This document shows, piece after piece, positions 1 through 8,541 of a DNA stretch of 43,590 bases. The stretch's first letter is position 1. Each line of letters opens with the position of its first letter. The DNA is from Paracoccus sp. PAMC 22219 (GTDB taxonomy: Bacteria > Pseudomonadota > Alphaproteobacteria > Rhodobacterales > Rhodobacteraceae), in the NCBI RefSeq assembly GCF_000787695.1, contig NZ_BBPH01000075.1:1-43590 (forward strand), read 5' to 3'. Under the pieces are notes generated by a model. It was not told the DNA's origin, did no database searches, and saw only the letters and a list, made by a program, of their open reading frames with translations. The position numbers were made by a program, and so were the translations under genes.

Positions 1-34
1 CGGCGCGCGTGTCGCGTGCCGCCCGCGGGTCAGG

Positions 35-1132
35 TCAGTCCAGCATCACGCTGTGGTTCTCGCTCAGATAGGTGCGCACCCATTCGCGGGCCTCGGGGTC
101 GATGGTGGTCGCGACCTGGTACAGGCCGACGACCTCGTCGCCGACGGCCTGGTCGTACTCGCCCAGCACCTCGCCCGAGGTGGCGATCAGTTCGGGGTCC
201 TGAGCCGCGGCGCTGAACGCGTCACGATAGGCCTGCACGATGTTCTCGGGCGTGCCGCCGGGCAGCATGGCGGGTTTCTGCGCGGCAAAGCCCGAGCTGA
301 AGAACGCCTTGTACGCCTCGAAGGCCACGCCCGAGGGCGCCTCTCCGTGCATCATCTCGTAGGCTTCGACGAAATGCGGGATATCGGGGAAGGACGGGTC
401 GCGCTGCACGTTGCCTTCGGCATCCAGCACCCCGTACGAGAACAGCGGCACAGCCGAGCCTTCCTCGACCAGCGGCGCCACGTTCGTCAGGTAAGCCGAC
501 GAGGTCTGATAGTCGATCGTCGCCTCTCCACGCTCGAAGGCCAGGCGGCCGTCGCCGCGGCCGGTCATCCCGAACACGTGGCGCACGTTCAGGCCCATCA
601 CCTCGAAGGCCAGCATCGGCACCAGGTCCAGCGAGGTCGCGCCCTGGCTGGCATAGACCAGCTCGGTATCGCTCAGCTTGCCCAGTTCGGACGCGTCAGC
701 GACGCCGGCGCTGGCCGGGATATAGACCACGCCGCCCGTGGGCGAGACCAGCACCGGTTCGAAGTCGGCATAGTCATAGCGGACGCGCGTGTCGCCCAGC
801 AGGAAGGGGAACTGCGTCGAACCCGATGTGCCCAGCAGCTGCAGCCCGTTCGGACGCGCGCGGGCGGCGAATTCGTTGGTCCCGGTGATCGAGCCGCCGC
901 CGGGGACGTTGCGGATGATCACGTTGGGATTGCCCGGCAGGTGCCGCGACAGATAGGGGGCAAAGAAACGCGCCCAGACATCCGAACCGCCGCCTTCCGA
1001 GAAGGGGACCCACCATTCGACGGTCTGGCCCGAGAAATCGACGTCCTGCGCGGTGGCAGGGGCTGCGGTCAGGGTGGCGGCCACGAATGCGGCGGCGACG
1101 GCGCCCTTGAGGCGACGCAGTGTTGCTTGCAT
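35..1132 (-). CDS. tctC: TctC-like TTT solute-binding protein (paralog 1)
   Basis: This encodes a periplasmic solute-binding protein of the tripartite tricarboxylate transporter (TTT, TctC/Bug) family, 365 residues. A signal peptide covers about residues 1-28, ending APATAQ. The start at 1132 is chosen because GGAGG lies just upstream and the signal peptide begins there; an upstream in-frame start would add 19 unconvincing residues. Family marks include VPFSEGGGSDVWARF near the N-terminus and LLGTSGS. It is the last gene of a leftward tctD-tctE-tctC order, 98 bases after tctE. It is clearly paralogous to the binding protein at 3436-4548. The ligand is unknown; carboxylates are usual for the family. 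No membrane permease genes (TctA, TctB) are in view. Confidence 0.9.
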   Translation of the reverse strand: MQATLRRLKGAVAAAFVAATLTAAPATAQDVDFSGQTVEWWVPFSEGGGSDVWARFFAPYLSRHLPGNPNVIIRNVPGGGSITGTNEFAARARPNGLQLLGTSGSTQFPFLLGDTRVRYDYADFEPVLVSPTGGVVYIPASAGVADASELGKLSDTELVYASQGATSLDLVPMLAFEVMGLNVRHVFGMTGRGDGRLAFERGEATIDYQTSSAYLTNVAPLVEEGSAVPLFSYGVLDAEGNVQRDPSFPDIPHFVEAYEMMHGEAPSGVAFEAYKAFFSSGFAAQKPAMLPGGTPENIVQAYRDAFSAAAQDPELIATSGEVLGEYDQAVGDEVVGLYQVATTIDPEAREWVRTYLSENHSVMLD

Positions 1133-1230
1133 GTTTTTATTCCTCCCATTGGTCCGGCACCTGGGGCACCGGGCGAACGGGACAGTCATCGCACATGAAG
1201 CTGTCCAAAGACTGTCAGGATGCCGCCGCG

Positions 1231-2643
1231 TTAACTTTTTCTGCCCGTTTGCGCATCAGACCCTGCCACCGGAAGCGTCAGGAGGATGACGCAGCCGCGG
1301 TCAGACGGTTCGACCCGCGCGTCGCCGCCTGCGCGCCGGGCGATGGCGCGCACGATCGGCAGGCCCAGACCCGACCCGCCGTCATCGGCCGTACTGACGC
1401 GAAAGAACCGCTCGAACACCGCGTCGTGCAATTGGGCCGGGATGCCGTCGCCCTGATCGCGCACGCGCAGCGCGGCCATGCCGCCGTCGCGCGACAGCTC
1501 CAGCCGCAGGTCGCTGCCCCGGGGTGTGCCATATTTCAACGCGTTGTCGATCAGGTTGTCGACCGCCTCCTCCAGCAGGACGGGGTTCGCGGCGACGGGC
1601 AGCGGGCCGTCGACCCCGTCCAGGGACAGGTCCACGTCGCGACGCAGGGCGGCGGGCACGTGACGGCGGGCAACCTCGGCCACGATCTGCGCCAGATCGG
1701 CGGGGGCGCCCCCTTGCGCGTCCAGCGCGTCGCTGGCCGCGTCCAGCCGCAGCATCTGCTGGGTCAGGCGCGACAGGCGGCGGGACAGTTCGTGCAGGTC
1801 GGTCAGCCGCTGCTGGCGGTCGGCATCCGACCGTGCGTTCAGCGCCGATTCCGCCTGCGCCTGGATCGCCGCCACCGGGTTGCGCAACTGATGCGCGGCA
1901 TTCGAGATGAAGGCCCGCCGCCGGTCCAGTTCCGCGCCAAGCCGCTGGAACAGTCCGTTGATGGTCGCGACCAGCGGCACCACCTCGCGCGGGACGCGGC
2001 GGCGGATCGGGTGCAGCTCCTGAGAGTTGCGCAGGGCGACCGCGTCGCGCAGGTCGGTCAGCGGCGACAGGCCGCGGTTGATGCCGAACCAGACCAACGC
2101 CGCCCCGGACGCCACCATCAGCGCCACCACCGCCGCGGCCTGTCCCAGCATCTGCAGGGTCAGCGCCTCGCGTCGGGTCACGGTCTGCCAGACGCGCACG
2201 GTCGTCCAGCCGTCCAGATCGGGGTCGGTGATGTATTCGCGCAGCACCACCGCGCGAACCGGCTGGTCGTTATAGACCGCGTTGTAGAAGACGGGCACGG
2301 CCTCGGGGTATTCGCGGCCTGCGGGGATGGGGGGCGCATCGGTGCGCCCCACGATGAAACGCCCGCCCGCCGCATGGACCTGATAGAACAGCGGATCGCC
2401 GATCGCGCCCTGCAGCGATGTCAGCAGCGATTCCGCGATCAGGTCGCCCTTGGTCACCATGACCTCGCGCGCGACGGCATGGGCCACCACCTTGAGCGTA
2501 TCGTCATAGAGGTTGCGCGACATGTCCCGCGCCATCCAGTGCAGCACCACGCTGGCCAGCACCGCCAGCACGAATTGCGGCACCACGATCAGCACGAACA
2601 GCCGCGTCCGCAGGCTGACCGCGCGACCGTCGGGCGCGCTCAT
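1231..2643 (-). CDS. tctE: TctE-like sensor histidine kinase
   Basis: This is a membrane sensor histidine kinase of 470 residues. The N-terminal membrane helix is at about 14-36, followed by a periplasmic sensor region of the kind found in TctE kinases (about 37-160), a second helix at about 166-187, a HAMP linker, and the phosphoacceptor H-box AHQLRNP with His251. Further on lie the N-box NLIDNALKYG and the G-boxes DQGDGIP and GSGLGLPIV. Its ATG overlaps the stop of the upstream response regulator (ATGA), so the pair is translationally coupled. The kinase probably senses a carboxylate, perhaps through the flanking TctC-like binding proteins, and phosphorylates TctD. Family assignment is firm; the signal is inference. 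Confidence 0.9.
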   Translation of the reverse strand: MSAPDGRAVSLRTRLFVLIVVPQFVLAVLASVVLHWMARDMSRNLYDDTLKVVAHAVAREVMVTKGDLIAESLLTSLQGAIGDPLFYQVHAAGGRFIVGRTDAPPIPAGREYPEAVPVFYNAVYNDQPVRAVVLREYITDPDLDGWTTVRVWQTVTRREALTLQMLGQAAAVVALMVASGAALVWFGINRGLSPLTDLRDAVALRNSQELHPIRRRVPREVVPLVATINGLFQRLGAELDRRRAFISNAAHQLRNPVAAIQAQAESALNARSDADRQQRLTDLHELSRRLSRLTQQMLRLDAASDALDAQGGAPADLAQIVAEVARRHVPAALRRDVDLSLDGVDGPLPVAANPVLLEEAVDNLIDNALKYGTPRGSDLRLELSRDGGMAALRVRDQGDGIPAQLHDAVFERFFRVSTADDGGSGLGLPIVRAIARRAGGDARVEPSDRGCVILLTLPVAGSDAQTGRKS

Positions 2644-3314
2644 GCGGGCCCGTCCTGCTGCAGGATATAGCCCAGCCCGCGGATCGACCGGATCTGCACC
2701 GCGCAGCCATCGATCTTGCGCCGCAGCCGCGAGACCAGAAGTTCGACCGCATTCACGTCCACGTCCGCGCCGGTGCCATAGATGCTGTCGCACAGGGCCG
2801 ATTTCGCCACCACGCGTTCGGCATTGTCGAACAGCGCCTCCCACAGGGCCAGTTCGCGGCGCGACAGCTCGATCACCCCGTCCGGCCCGCTGAGGCGGCG
2901 TCCGGCGCGGTCGAACGACAGCGCGCCCATCGTCTCGACCATCTGGCCGCGCTTGCCGCGCCGGCGGCCAAGCGCGCGGACGCGGGCGCACAGCTCTGCC
3001 ATCTCGAACGGCTTGGTCATGTAGTCGTCGGCCCCGGCATCCAGCCCCGCCACGCGGTCGTCCAGCCCGTCGCGCGCGGTCAGCACGAGCACCGGGATGT
3101 CCAGATCCATGGCGATCGTGCGGCGGATCACCTCCAGCCCGCCAAGGCGCGGCAGGTTCATGTCGACGATGGCAAGGTCGGCGCCGTCATGGGTCAGAAA
3201 GTCCAGCCCGTCCTGTCCGTCGGCCAGCCAGTCGACGGAATGGCCCTGCTCGCGCAGCGCCTGCTCGACCGCGCGGGCCAGCATCTGGTTGTCTTCGATC
3301 AGGACGATCCGCAT
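2640..3314 (-). CDS. tctD: TctD-like OmpR-family response regulator
   Basis: This is a response regulator of 224 residues. The receiver domain (1-115) has acidic residues Glu7 and Asp8, phosphoacceptor Asp51 in VDMNLP, Thr79 and Lys101. The C-terminal half is an OmpR/PhoB winged helix (about 125-220) ending in RSIRGLGYIL. The start at 3314 gives the canonical MRIVLIEDN receiver start; longer readings add residues outside the domain. It is the first gene of the tctD-tctE-tctC order and is divergent from a second tctC paralog. A perfect inverted repeat sits between the two and could be its operator. In the known TctDE system the regulator activates tricarboxylate transport genes. Confidence 0.92.
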   Translation of the reverse strand: MRIVLIEDNQMLARAVEQALREQGHSVDWLADGQDGLDFLTHDGADLAIVDMNLPRLGGLEVIRRTIAMDLDIPVLVLTARDGLDDRVAGLDAGADDYMTKPFEMAELCARVRALGRRRGKRGQMVETMGALSFDRAGRRLSGPDGVIELSRRELALWEALFDNAERVVAKSALCDSIYGTGADVDVNAVELLVSRLRRKIDGCAVQIRSIRGLGYILQQDGPA

Positions 3315-3346
3315 GGCCTTCGCCTCGGCTCGGGGGTTTTTCCCTC

Positions 3347-3380
3347 TTAGGGGCTGGATCGGCGAAGATACAGCCCCTAA
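3347..3380. promoter_or_regulatory. Perfect 10-bp inverted repeat in the tctD/tctC intergenic region
   Basis: The arms TTAGGGGCTG (3347-3356) and CAGCCCCTAA (3371-3380) are exact reverse complements separated by 14 bases. They lie in the 121-base region between the divergent tctD (start 3314) and the second tctC (start 3436), about 33-66 bases upstream of tctD. Position and symmetry suggest an operator that controls both genes, with TctD the obvious candidate binder. The same sequence could also form a hairpin in the tctD leader RNA. Confidence 0.6.
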
Positions 3381-3435
3381 ACATGGCCCAGCAGGGAGAG
3401 ACGGCCGCAAGGTCGCCACGCCAGGGAGGCACGCC

Positions 3436-4548
3436 ATGCGATACACACCGACCGCGCCCGGCATCGCCGGGGCGCTGGTGATCTGCGCAATCGCCGCGAT
3501 GGCGATCCTGTCGCCGCGCGCGGCCCGCGCGCAGGACGTGGATTTCACCGGCCAGACGGTCGAACTGGTCATCCCCTTCTCGCAGGGCGGCGGGTCGGAT
3601 GTCTGGGCGCGGTTTCACGCGCCGCTGCTGGCGCGCCACCTGCCGGGCCAGCCGTCGATCGTCGTGCGCAACGAACCGGGCAGCGGCGGCACGCGCGGAT
3701 CGAACGCCTTTGCCGAACAGGCTTCCGCGGACGGGCGCAGCCTGCTGGGCACGTCGGGATCGTCGCTGTTCGCCTATCTGCTGGGCGATTTCCGCGTGCG
3801 ATACGATTTTGACGAATGGACTGTGCTGATGGCATCGCCCACCGGCGGGGTGGTCTATGTCGCGGGTGACCTGGGGGTCGCATCCTGGCGCGACATCGCG
3901 GCGCTGCAGGGGCGGCAGCTGGTCTTTGCCAGCCAGGGGATCACCTCGCTGGACCTTGTCCCGATGCTGGCGTTCCGGGTGCTGGGCCTGGATGCGCATT
4001 ACGTGTTCGGCTATACCGGCCGCAACGACGGGCTGGAGGCGATGCGCCACCACGAGGTCAATATCGACTATCAGACTACCTCGGCCTATCTGCAGAACGT
4101 GGCGCCGATGGTCGCCGCGGGCGATGCGGTGCCGCTGTTCAGCTGGGGGATCGTCGCCGCAGACGGCAGCGTGCAGCGCGATCCGACCTTCCCCGACCTG
4201 CCCACGCTGGAGGAGTTGTACGAACACATCCACGGCACACAGCCGTCGGGGCCGGAATACGATGCCTATCGGGTCTTTGCATCGGCCGGGTTCGCGGCGC
4301 AGAAGATGCTGGTCCTGCCCGGCGACACCCCGCCCGCGATCCGGGACACCTGGCTGCAGGCGATCCGCGCGGCACGCAGCGATCCCGACTATCTGGACCG
4401 CGCGCCCGCGATCCTGGGCGCCTATCAATCGCTGGTGGGCGATGATGCACAGCACCTGGCAGGCACCGTGACGCGGATCGACCCTGACGTGCGCCGCTTT
4501 GTCCTGAACTGGCTGGCCGACGAATATTCGATCAGGTTGACGGAGTAG
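3436..4548 (+). CDS. tctC: TctC-like TTT solute-binding protein (paralog 2)
   Basis: This is a second periplasmic binding protein of the TTT/TctC family, 370 residues, with a signal peptide over about residues 1-32 ending AARAQ. The start is fixed by GGGAGG seven bases upstream and by the signal peptide. It shares long stretches with the product of 35-1132, such as GGGSDVWARF and LLGTSGS, so the two are paralogs of one subfamily. It is divergent from tctD and shares its control region. Its 3' end overlaps the convergent dehydrogenase gene by 17 bases. The ligand cannot be read from sequence. Two binding proteins around one sensor pair suggests different affinities or ligands, which is inference. 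Confidence 0.9.
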   Translation: MRYTPTAPGIAGALVICAIAAMAILSPRAARAQDVDFTGQTVELVIPFSQGGGSDVWARFHAPLLARHLPGQPSIVVRNEPGSGGTRGSNAFAEQASADGRSLLGTSGSSLFAYLLGDFRVRYDFDEWTVLMASPTGGVVYVAGDLGVASWRDIAALQGRQLVFASQGITSLDLVPMLAFRVLGLDAHYVFGYTGRNDGLEAMRHHEVNIDYQTTSAYLQNVAPMVAAGDAVPLFSWGIVAADGSVQRDPTFPDLPTLEELYEHIHGTQPSGPEYDAYRVFASAGFAAQKMLVLPGDTPPAIRDTWLQAIRAARSDPDYLDRAPAILGAYQSLVGDDAQHLAGTVTRIDPDVRRFVLNWLADEYSIRLTE

Positions 4549-5521
4549 CCTGCCGTCCCCCGCCAATGACGCGGATCGGCCGCCCGGCCTTCCACGCCTC
4601 GATCGCCTCGACCGTCTGGCGGTGGAACATACGGAACGTCTGTTCGCTGACATAACCCAGATGCGGTGTGACCAGCAGCCGCCCGCTGTCGATCAGGTCG
4701 CGGTCCACGACCGGGTCACCGTCCGGCAGCGGTTCGACATCGTGCACATCCAGCGCCGCCCCGCCCAAACGCCCCGCGCGCAGGGCATCCAGCAGCGGTC
4801 CCACCTGCACGATCGGCCCGCGTGACGTGTTCAGCAACAGCGCGTCGGGACGCATCAGCCCGAATTCCCGCGCCCCGAACAGGCCGCGCGTCGCCTCGGA
4901 CAGGACCAGGTTGATCGACACGATGTCCGATCCGCACAGCAGCGCATCTAGATCGGCCGCGTGGGCCACGCCCTCGGCCGCGGCCTGGTCGGGCGTCAGG
5001 CTGCGCGACCAGGCCAGCACCTCGACACTGAAGGGTCGGGCAAGCGCCGCCACCTTGCGCCCGATGCGGCCAAAGCCCGCGATGCCAAGCGTCAGCCCCG
5101 CCAGATCGCGGCCCATCCCCGTCTGCCAGCCCCCGGCGGCGGCGGAATTCGCCTCGGGGACGATGCGACGGGTCAGGGCCAGCATCAGCGCCATCACGAA
5201 TTCGGCCGTGGTGGTCCCGCGCGATTCCGTGCCGCAGACGACGATACCGCGCTCCTGTGCGGCGGCCACGTCGATGGACAGGTTGCGCGCGCCGGTGGTC
5301 ACGATCAGCTTCAGGTTCGGCAGCGCCCGGATCAGCGTGCCGTCAAGCGGGGTCCGTTCACGCATGACGCACAGCACATCGAACGGCGCCAGCGCCGTGG
5401 CCAGCTCCGCCGGATCTGTCATCGTGTGCTGAAACACCGTGATTTCGTCGCCCTGCGGCCAGTCCGCGTACCGGCGCGCCACATTCGCGTAATCGTCAAG
5501 AACCGCTATCTTCAATGCCAT
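4532..5521 (-). CDS. D-isomer-specific 2-hydroxyacid dehydrogenase
   Basis: This is a 329-residue NAD(P)-dependent 2-hydroxyacid dehydrogenase of the D-isomer/phosphoglycerate dehydrogenase superfamily. The nucleotide-binding glycine motif GIAGFGRIG is at 146-154. The catalytic triad is present: Arg244 in NTSRGP, Glu273 in DVEPLP and His297 in TPHLGY. The substrate is not determined. The 3' end overlaps the convergent tctC paralog by 17 bases, leaving no room for a separate terminator. The ATG at 5521 starts the first beta strand (ALKIAVLDDY), so a longer reading is unlikely. A role in handling a hydroxyacid imported by the neighbouring transporter parts is possible but unproven. Confidence 0.87.
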   Translation of the reverse strand: MALKIAVLDDYANVARRYADWPQGDEITVFQHTMTDPAELATALAPFDVLCVMRERTPLDGTLIRALPNLKLIVTTGARNLSIDVAAAQERGIVVCGTESRGTTTAEFVMALMLALTRRIVPEANSAAAGGWQTGMGRDLAGLTLGIAGFGRIGRKVAALARPFSVEVLAWSRSLTPDQAAAEGVAHAADLDALLCGSDIVSINLVLSEATRGLFGAREFGLMRPDALLLNTSRGPIVQVGPLLDALRAGRLGGAALDVHDVEPLPDGDPVVDRDLIDSGRLLVTPHLGYVSEQTFRMFHRQTVEAIEAWKAGRPIRVIGGGRQATPST

Positions 5522-5593
5522 GGGGTGCCTGCCTTGGTCGGGGTCCGACGGACTGTCGGAAACCCCGCGCGCAGGGTCAAGCCCGCATGGCCG

Positions 5594-6307
5594 TCAGACC
5601 GCCTGCCCCTGGTTCACCCGCTGCGACAGCGCCTGATGGCTTTCGACCCGCTCCGAATAGCGGTCGAGCAGATGGTCGCGGATGTCGCGGGTCAGCAGGG
5701 TGAAACGCACCAGCTCCTCCATCACGTCGACGATGCGGTCGTAGTACGGAGAGGGCTTCATGCGGCCGTCGCCGTCGAATTCGTCCCACGCCTTGGCGAC
5801 GGACGACTGGTTCGGGATCGTCAGCAGCCGCATCCAGCGGCCCAGGATGCGCAGCTGGTTCACGGTGTTGAAGCTTTGGCTGCCGCCGCAGACCTGCATC
5901 ACGGCCAGCGTCTTGCCCTGCGTCGGGCGCACCCCGCCCAGGGACAGCGGGATCCAGTCGATCTGCGTCTTGATCACGCCGGTCATCGCGCCGTGGCGTT
6001 CGGGGGAACTCCAGCACATGCCTTCGGACCAGCCGACCAGATCGCGCAGTTCGGCGACCTTGAGGTGATCGGCCTCGGCCGCATCGGCCAGGGGCAGGCC
6101 GCGGGGATCGAAGATCCGCGGTTCGGCGCCGAGGGCAGTCAGGATGCGGGCGGCCTCCTCGGTCGCCAGGCGGGAAAAGCTGCGTTCGCGCAGGGACCCG
6201 TACAGCATCAGGATGCGCGGCGGGTGGGTGCTGCGCGTGGCGGGCACCAGATCGGCGGCCCGGACCGGGCGAAAGGCGTCGGGGTGCAGCGTTGTGGGGT
6301 CGCTCAT
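5594..6307 (-). CDS. arsH: ArsH NADPH-dependent FMN reductase
   Basis: This is ArsH, a flavodoxin-like NADPH:FMN oxidoreductase of 237 residues that in studied bacteria oxidises trivalent organoarsenicals and reduces flavins or quinones. The FMN phosphate loop appears as [11 protein letters not shown] near residue 38, and the conserved region around [14 protein letters not shown] is present. Its ATG overlaps the stop of acr3 (ATGA) at 6304-6307, so it is the third gene of arsR-acr3-arsH, read leftward. There is no arsC arsenate reductase in the operon; one may lie elsewhere. The start is well placed by the overlap. Identification is strong. Confidence 0.93.
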   Translation of the reverse strand: MSDPTTLHPDAFRPVRAADLVPATRSTHPPRILMLYGSLRERSFSRLATEEAARILTALGAEPRIFDPRGLPLADAAEADHLKVAELRDLVGWSEGMCWSSPERHGAMTGVIKTQIDWIPLSLGGVRPTQGKTLAVMQVCGGSQSFNTVNQLRILGRWMRLLTIPNQSSVAKAWDEFDGDGRMKPSPYYDRIVDVMEELVRFTLLTRDIRDHLLDRYSERVESHQALSQRVNQGQAV

Positions 6308-7381
6308 CGGGGCTGTCCTTTCGGTGCGGGGTCGGCGGGGGGCTCGGGGAACCGCCCGCGCGTACGGTTGGCAAAGGCCACCAGGGTCAGCATCACCGGC
6401 ACCTCGACCAACACGCCCACCACCGTGGCCAGCGCCGCGCCCGAGTTCAGGCCGAACAGGCTGATCGCCACCGCCACCGCCAGTTCGAAGAAATTCGACG
6501 TGCCAATCATCGCGCAGGGTGCGGCGATGCGATGCGGCACGCGCATCAGCCACGCCGCGCCATAGCCGAGTGCAAAGATCAGATAGCTTTGGATCAGGAT
6601 CGGCACGGCGATCAGCGCGATGATGGCAGGGCGGTCCAGGATGGTCCGGCCCTGCAGCCCGAACAGGATCGCCACCGTTGCGATCAGCCCCAGCACCGAC
6701 CACGGCTTGACCCGCGCCGAAAAGGCGTCGATCCGCGCCGGGTCGCGCAGGATGCGCCGCGTCAGCAGGCCTGCCGCCAGCGGCAGCACCACATAGAGGA
6801 CGGTCGCCAGAACCAGCGTCTGCCACGGCACCGCGATGTCTGTCACACCCAGCAGCAGCGCCACGATGGGGGCAAAGACCACGACCATGATCAGGTCGTT
6901 CACCGACACCTGCACCAGCGTATAGGTCGCGTCCCCGCGCGTCAGCTGCGACCAGACAAAGACCATCGCGGTGCAGGGCGCGGCCCCCAGCAGGATCAGC
7001 CCGGCGATGTATTGCTGCGCATCCTGCGGCGCGATCCAGGGGGCGAACACGTGGTCGAAGAACAGCACCGCCAGCAGCGCCATAGTGAAGGGCTTGATCA
7101 GCCAGTTCACCACCAGCGTGATCAGCAGCCCCTTGGGTTGCCGCGCGACCCCGCCGATGGCGGCGAAATCGACGCTGACCATCATCGGATAGACCATCGC
7201 CCAGATCAGCACCGCCACGACGAGGTTGATCGACGCGACCTCGGCCGCGGCGATGGCCTGCACCGCGCCGGGCGCCAGCGCCCAGGGCAAGGCCCGCCAT
7301 CATCGCCAGCGCGACCCACAAGGTCAGCCAGCGCTCGAACACGCCCAAGGGGCTGGGCTGTGCTGGGGCAAGGTCGGTCAT
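6304..7381 (-). pseudogene. acr3: Arsenite efflux permease Acr3, frameshifted near the 5' end
   Basis: This is an Acr3-type (BASS superfamily) arsenite/proton antiporter of about 358 residues with ten predicted membrane helices. The conserved helix-4 cysteine motif [11 protein letters not shown] and the later [11 protein letters not shown] motif are both present. The first 30 or so residues (from ATG 7381) are in one frame, and everything after about 7265-7295 is in another. Two missing bases, or one extra, would join MAGLALG to LAPGAVQ. The rest of the gene is undamaged, and it has ATGA overlaps with arsR (7378-7381) and arsH (6304-6307). I suspect a sequence error more than true inactivation, though a TTG start at 7290 could give a shortened protein. 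Confidence 0.85.
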
Positions 7382-7740
7382 GCGACGACATCCGTGGTTG
7401 TGGCGGGCCCGCAGTCGCAGGCGATCTGGTCCAGCAGCGGCTGGCACAGGTCGGGCCGGCCCCCGCAGCAATCCTGCAGCAGAAAGCCCAGCATGCCGCC
7501 CATCGTGTCCATCCGCGCGAAATAGCGGATGAAGCGTCCCTCGCGGACCCATCGCACCAAGCCCGCCGCGGTCAGGATGGTCAGGTTGTTCGACAGCGTG
7601 TTGGGGCGGATGTCCAGCCGCGCGGCGATATCGCCAGCCGCCATGCCCCCGGGTCCGGCCTGCACCAGCACGCGAAAGACGTCCAGGCGGATGTCATGGG
7701 CAAGGGCGGACAGGACATCCAGGGTCTGATTCTTTTCCAT
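7378..7740 (-). CDS. arsR: ArsR-family arsenite-responsive repressor
   Basis: This is a 120-residue winged-helix repressor of the ArsR/SmtB family. The DNA-recognition helix lies at about 43-60 ([12 protein letters not shown]). Arsenite is probably bound by C-terminal cysteines: Cys91, Cys92 and Cys99 in [10 protein letters not shown], with Cys108 and Cys110 further on. This resembles the C-terminal Cys-Cys-x-Cys site of the Acidithiobacillus type more than the helix-4 CVC site of plasmid ArsR. It leads the operon and its stop overlaps the acr3 ATG. A short inverted repeat 6 to 22 bases upstream of the start is a candidate operator for autoregulation. Confidence 0.92.
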   Translation of the reverse strand: MEKNQTLDVLSALAHDIRLDVFRVLVQAGPGGMAAGDIAARLDIRPNTLSNNLTILTAAGLVRWVREGRFIRYFARMDTMGGMLGFLLQDCCGGRPDLCQPLLDQIACDCGPATTTDVVA

Positions 7741-7745
7741 ACTTC

Positions 7746-7762
7746 ATGTTATTCCGAAACAT
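7746..7762. promoter_or_regulatory. Candidate ArsR operator
   Basis: ATGTT (7746-7750) and AACAT (7758-7762) form an inverted repeat spaced by seven bases, immediately upstream of the arsR start at 7740. ArsR proteins typically repress by binding AT-rich dyads at this position. The arms are short, so this is a suggestion only. Confidence 0.4.
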
Positions 7763-7786
7763 TAGCTGCCTGCAATGGCTAAGTGG

Positions 7787-8538
7787 TCAGCGGAAATCGC
7801 ACGTCTTCACGATGATAACGTCACGGTGCAGGTCGCGGATATCATGGCGGGCCTTCGGCGCATGGTTGCGTGGATCGGTAGGCAATGCGCCGCGGTGGAG
7901 TTCGTAGCCGCGCCCGTGCGGCAGGGAAAACGCGTCCTAGCACACCACGGATGCACGCTCTGCCAACATGTCGGTCAAGGCGGCGGGTCAGGCCGTCGCG
8001 TGGGAGCGACAGCGGGTGGTGGTGCGGGACAGCGCGTCGGGATAGCGGACGAATAGCCGCGCCATCTCGACCATTGTCGTCACGTGGCGGTCGGCAGGGT
8101 CAGGGCCGGATAGGCGCGGTCGCCAAAGACGTCGTGCATGGGGCGCAGGCGCAGGGTGCAGGCGCCATATGCCAAGTCGGGGACCAGCGCCGCCCACAGT
8201 CCCTCGGCGTGGTCTGCCGCATTGGCCTAGTCCAAGTGACACGCCTTCTTCCCGTCCGCGCCGTGCCCAGGGAGCAGGTGGCACAGGCTGCCGTGGCCCG
8301 CGCGGTCCATCGGATAGAGCAGCATCGACATGGCGCAGCGCAGGTCCGGACGACAGCCGACAATCAGCCGGATCACCGTGTCGTTGGACACTTCGAACGC
8401 GCGGACGATGCCGGCCAGGCTGTTGCGGTCCGTGACGGCCGGCGCGCGCAGGGCCATCAGCGCCGGGGTGGGGAACGGCGTGAACGGAGGACGTGCCGTG
8501 CAGGAACGGGGAATACGCCGTCAACTGCAGCTAAACAT
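7787..8538 (-). pseudogene. dnaE2: dnaE2 (imuC) remnant with a large internal deletion
   Basis: No intact gene fills 7741-8541. Reading leftward in shifting frames gives clear pieces of DnaE2, the error-prone polymerase III alpha subunit. An ATG at 8538 lies three bases after the imuB stop. Next come LQLTAYSPFLHGTSS, then AVTDRNSLAGIVRAF and LIVGCRPDL, then LLYPMDRAGHGSLCHLL with KKACHLD, then EMARLFVRYPDALSRT (N-terminal PHP domain). The final stretch reads LPHGRGYELHRG and IIVKTCDFR with its stop at 7787-7789, matching the DnaE2 C-terminus. A Trp codon has become TAG at 8227-8229. About 0.75 kb remains of an expected 3.2 kb or more, so the palm, fingers and active site are gone. It cannot make a polymerase. 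Confidence 0.85.
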
Positions 8539-8541
8539 GCC

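Noticed and set aside
1..34. Possible gene or hairpin at the left edge
   Set aside because: The sequence is too short and GC-rich to support any call.
53..1198. An open frame of 381 codons on the plus strand opposite the first tctC
   Set aside because: Antisense shadow of a clear solute-binding protein gene with signal peptide and ribosome site.
7206..7290. A TTG-initiated acr3 starting at 7290 as the true gene
   Set aside because: The expected Acr3 N-terminus and first helix are present in the adjacent frame from ATG 7381, which overlaps the arsR stop as in a coupled operon.
7775..8056. A 93-codon plus-strand frame between arsR and imuB
   Set aside because: It runs opposite recognisable dnaE2 remnants and has no family resemblance of its own.
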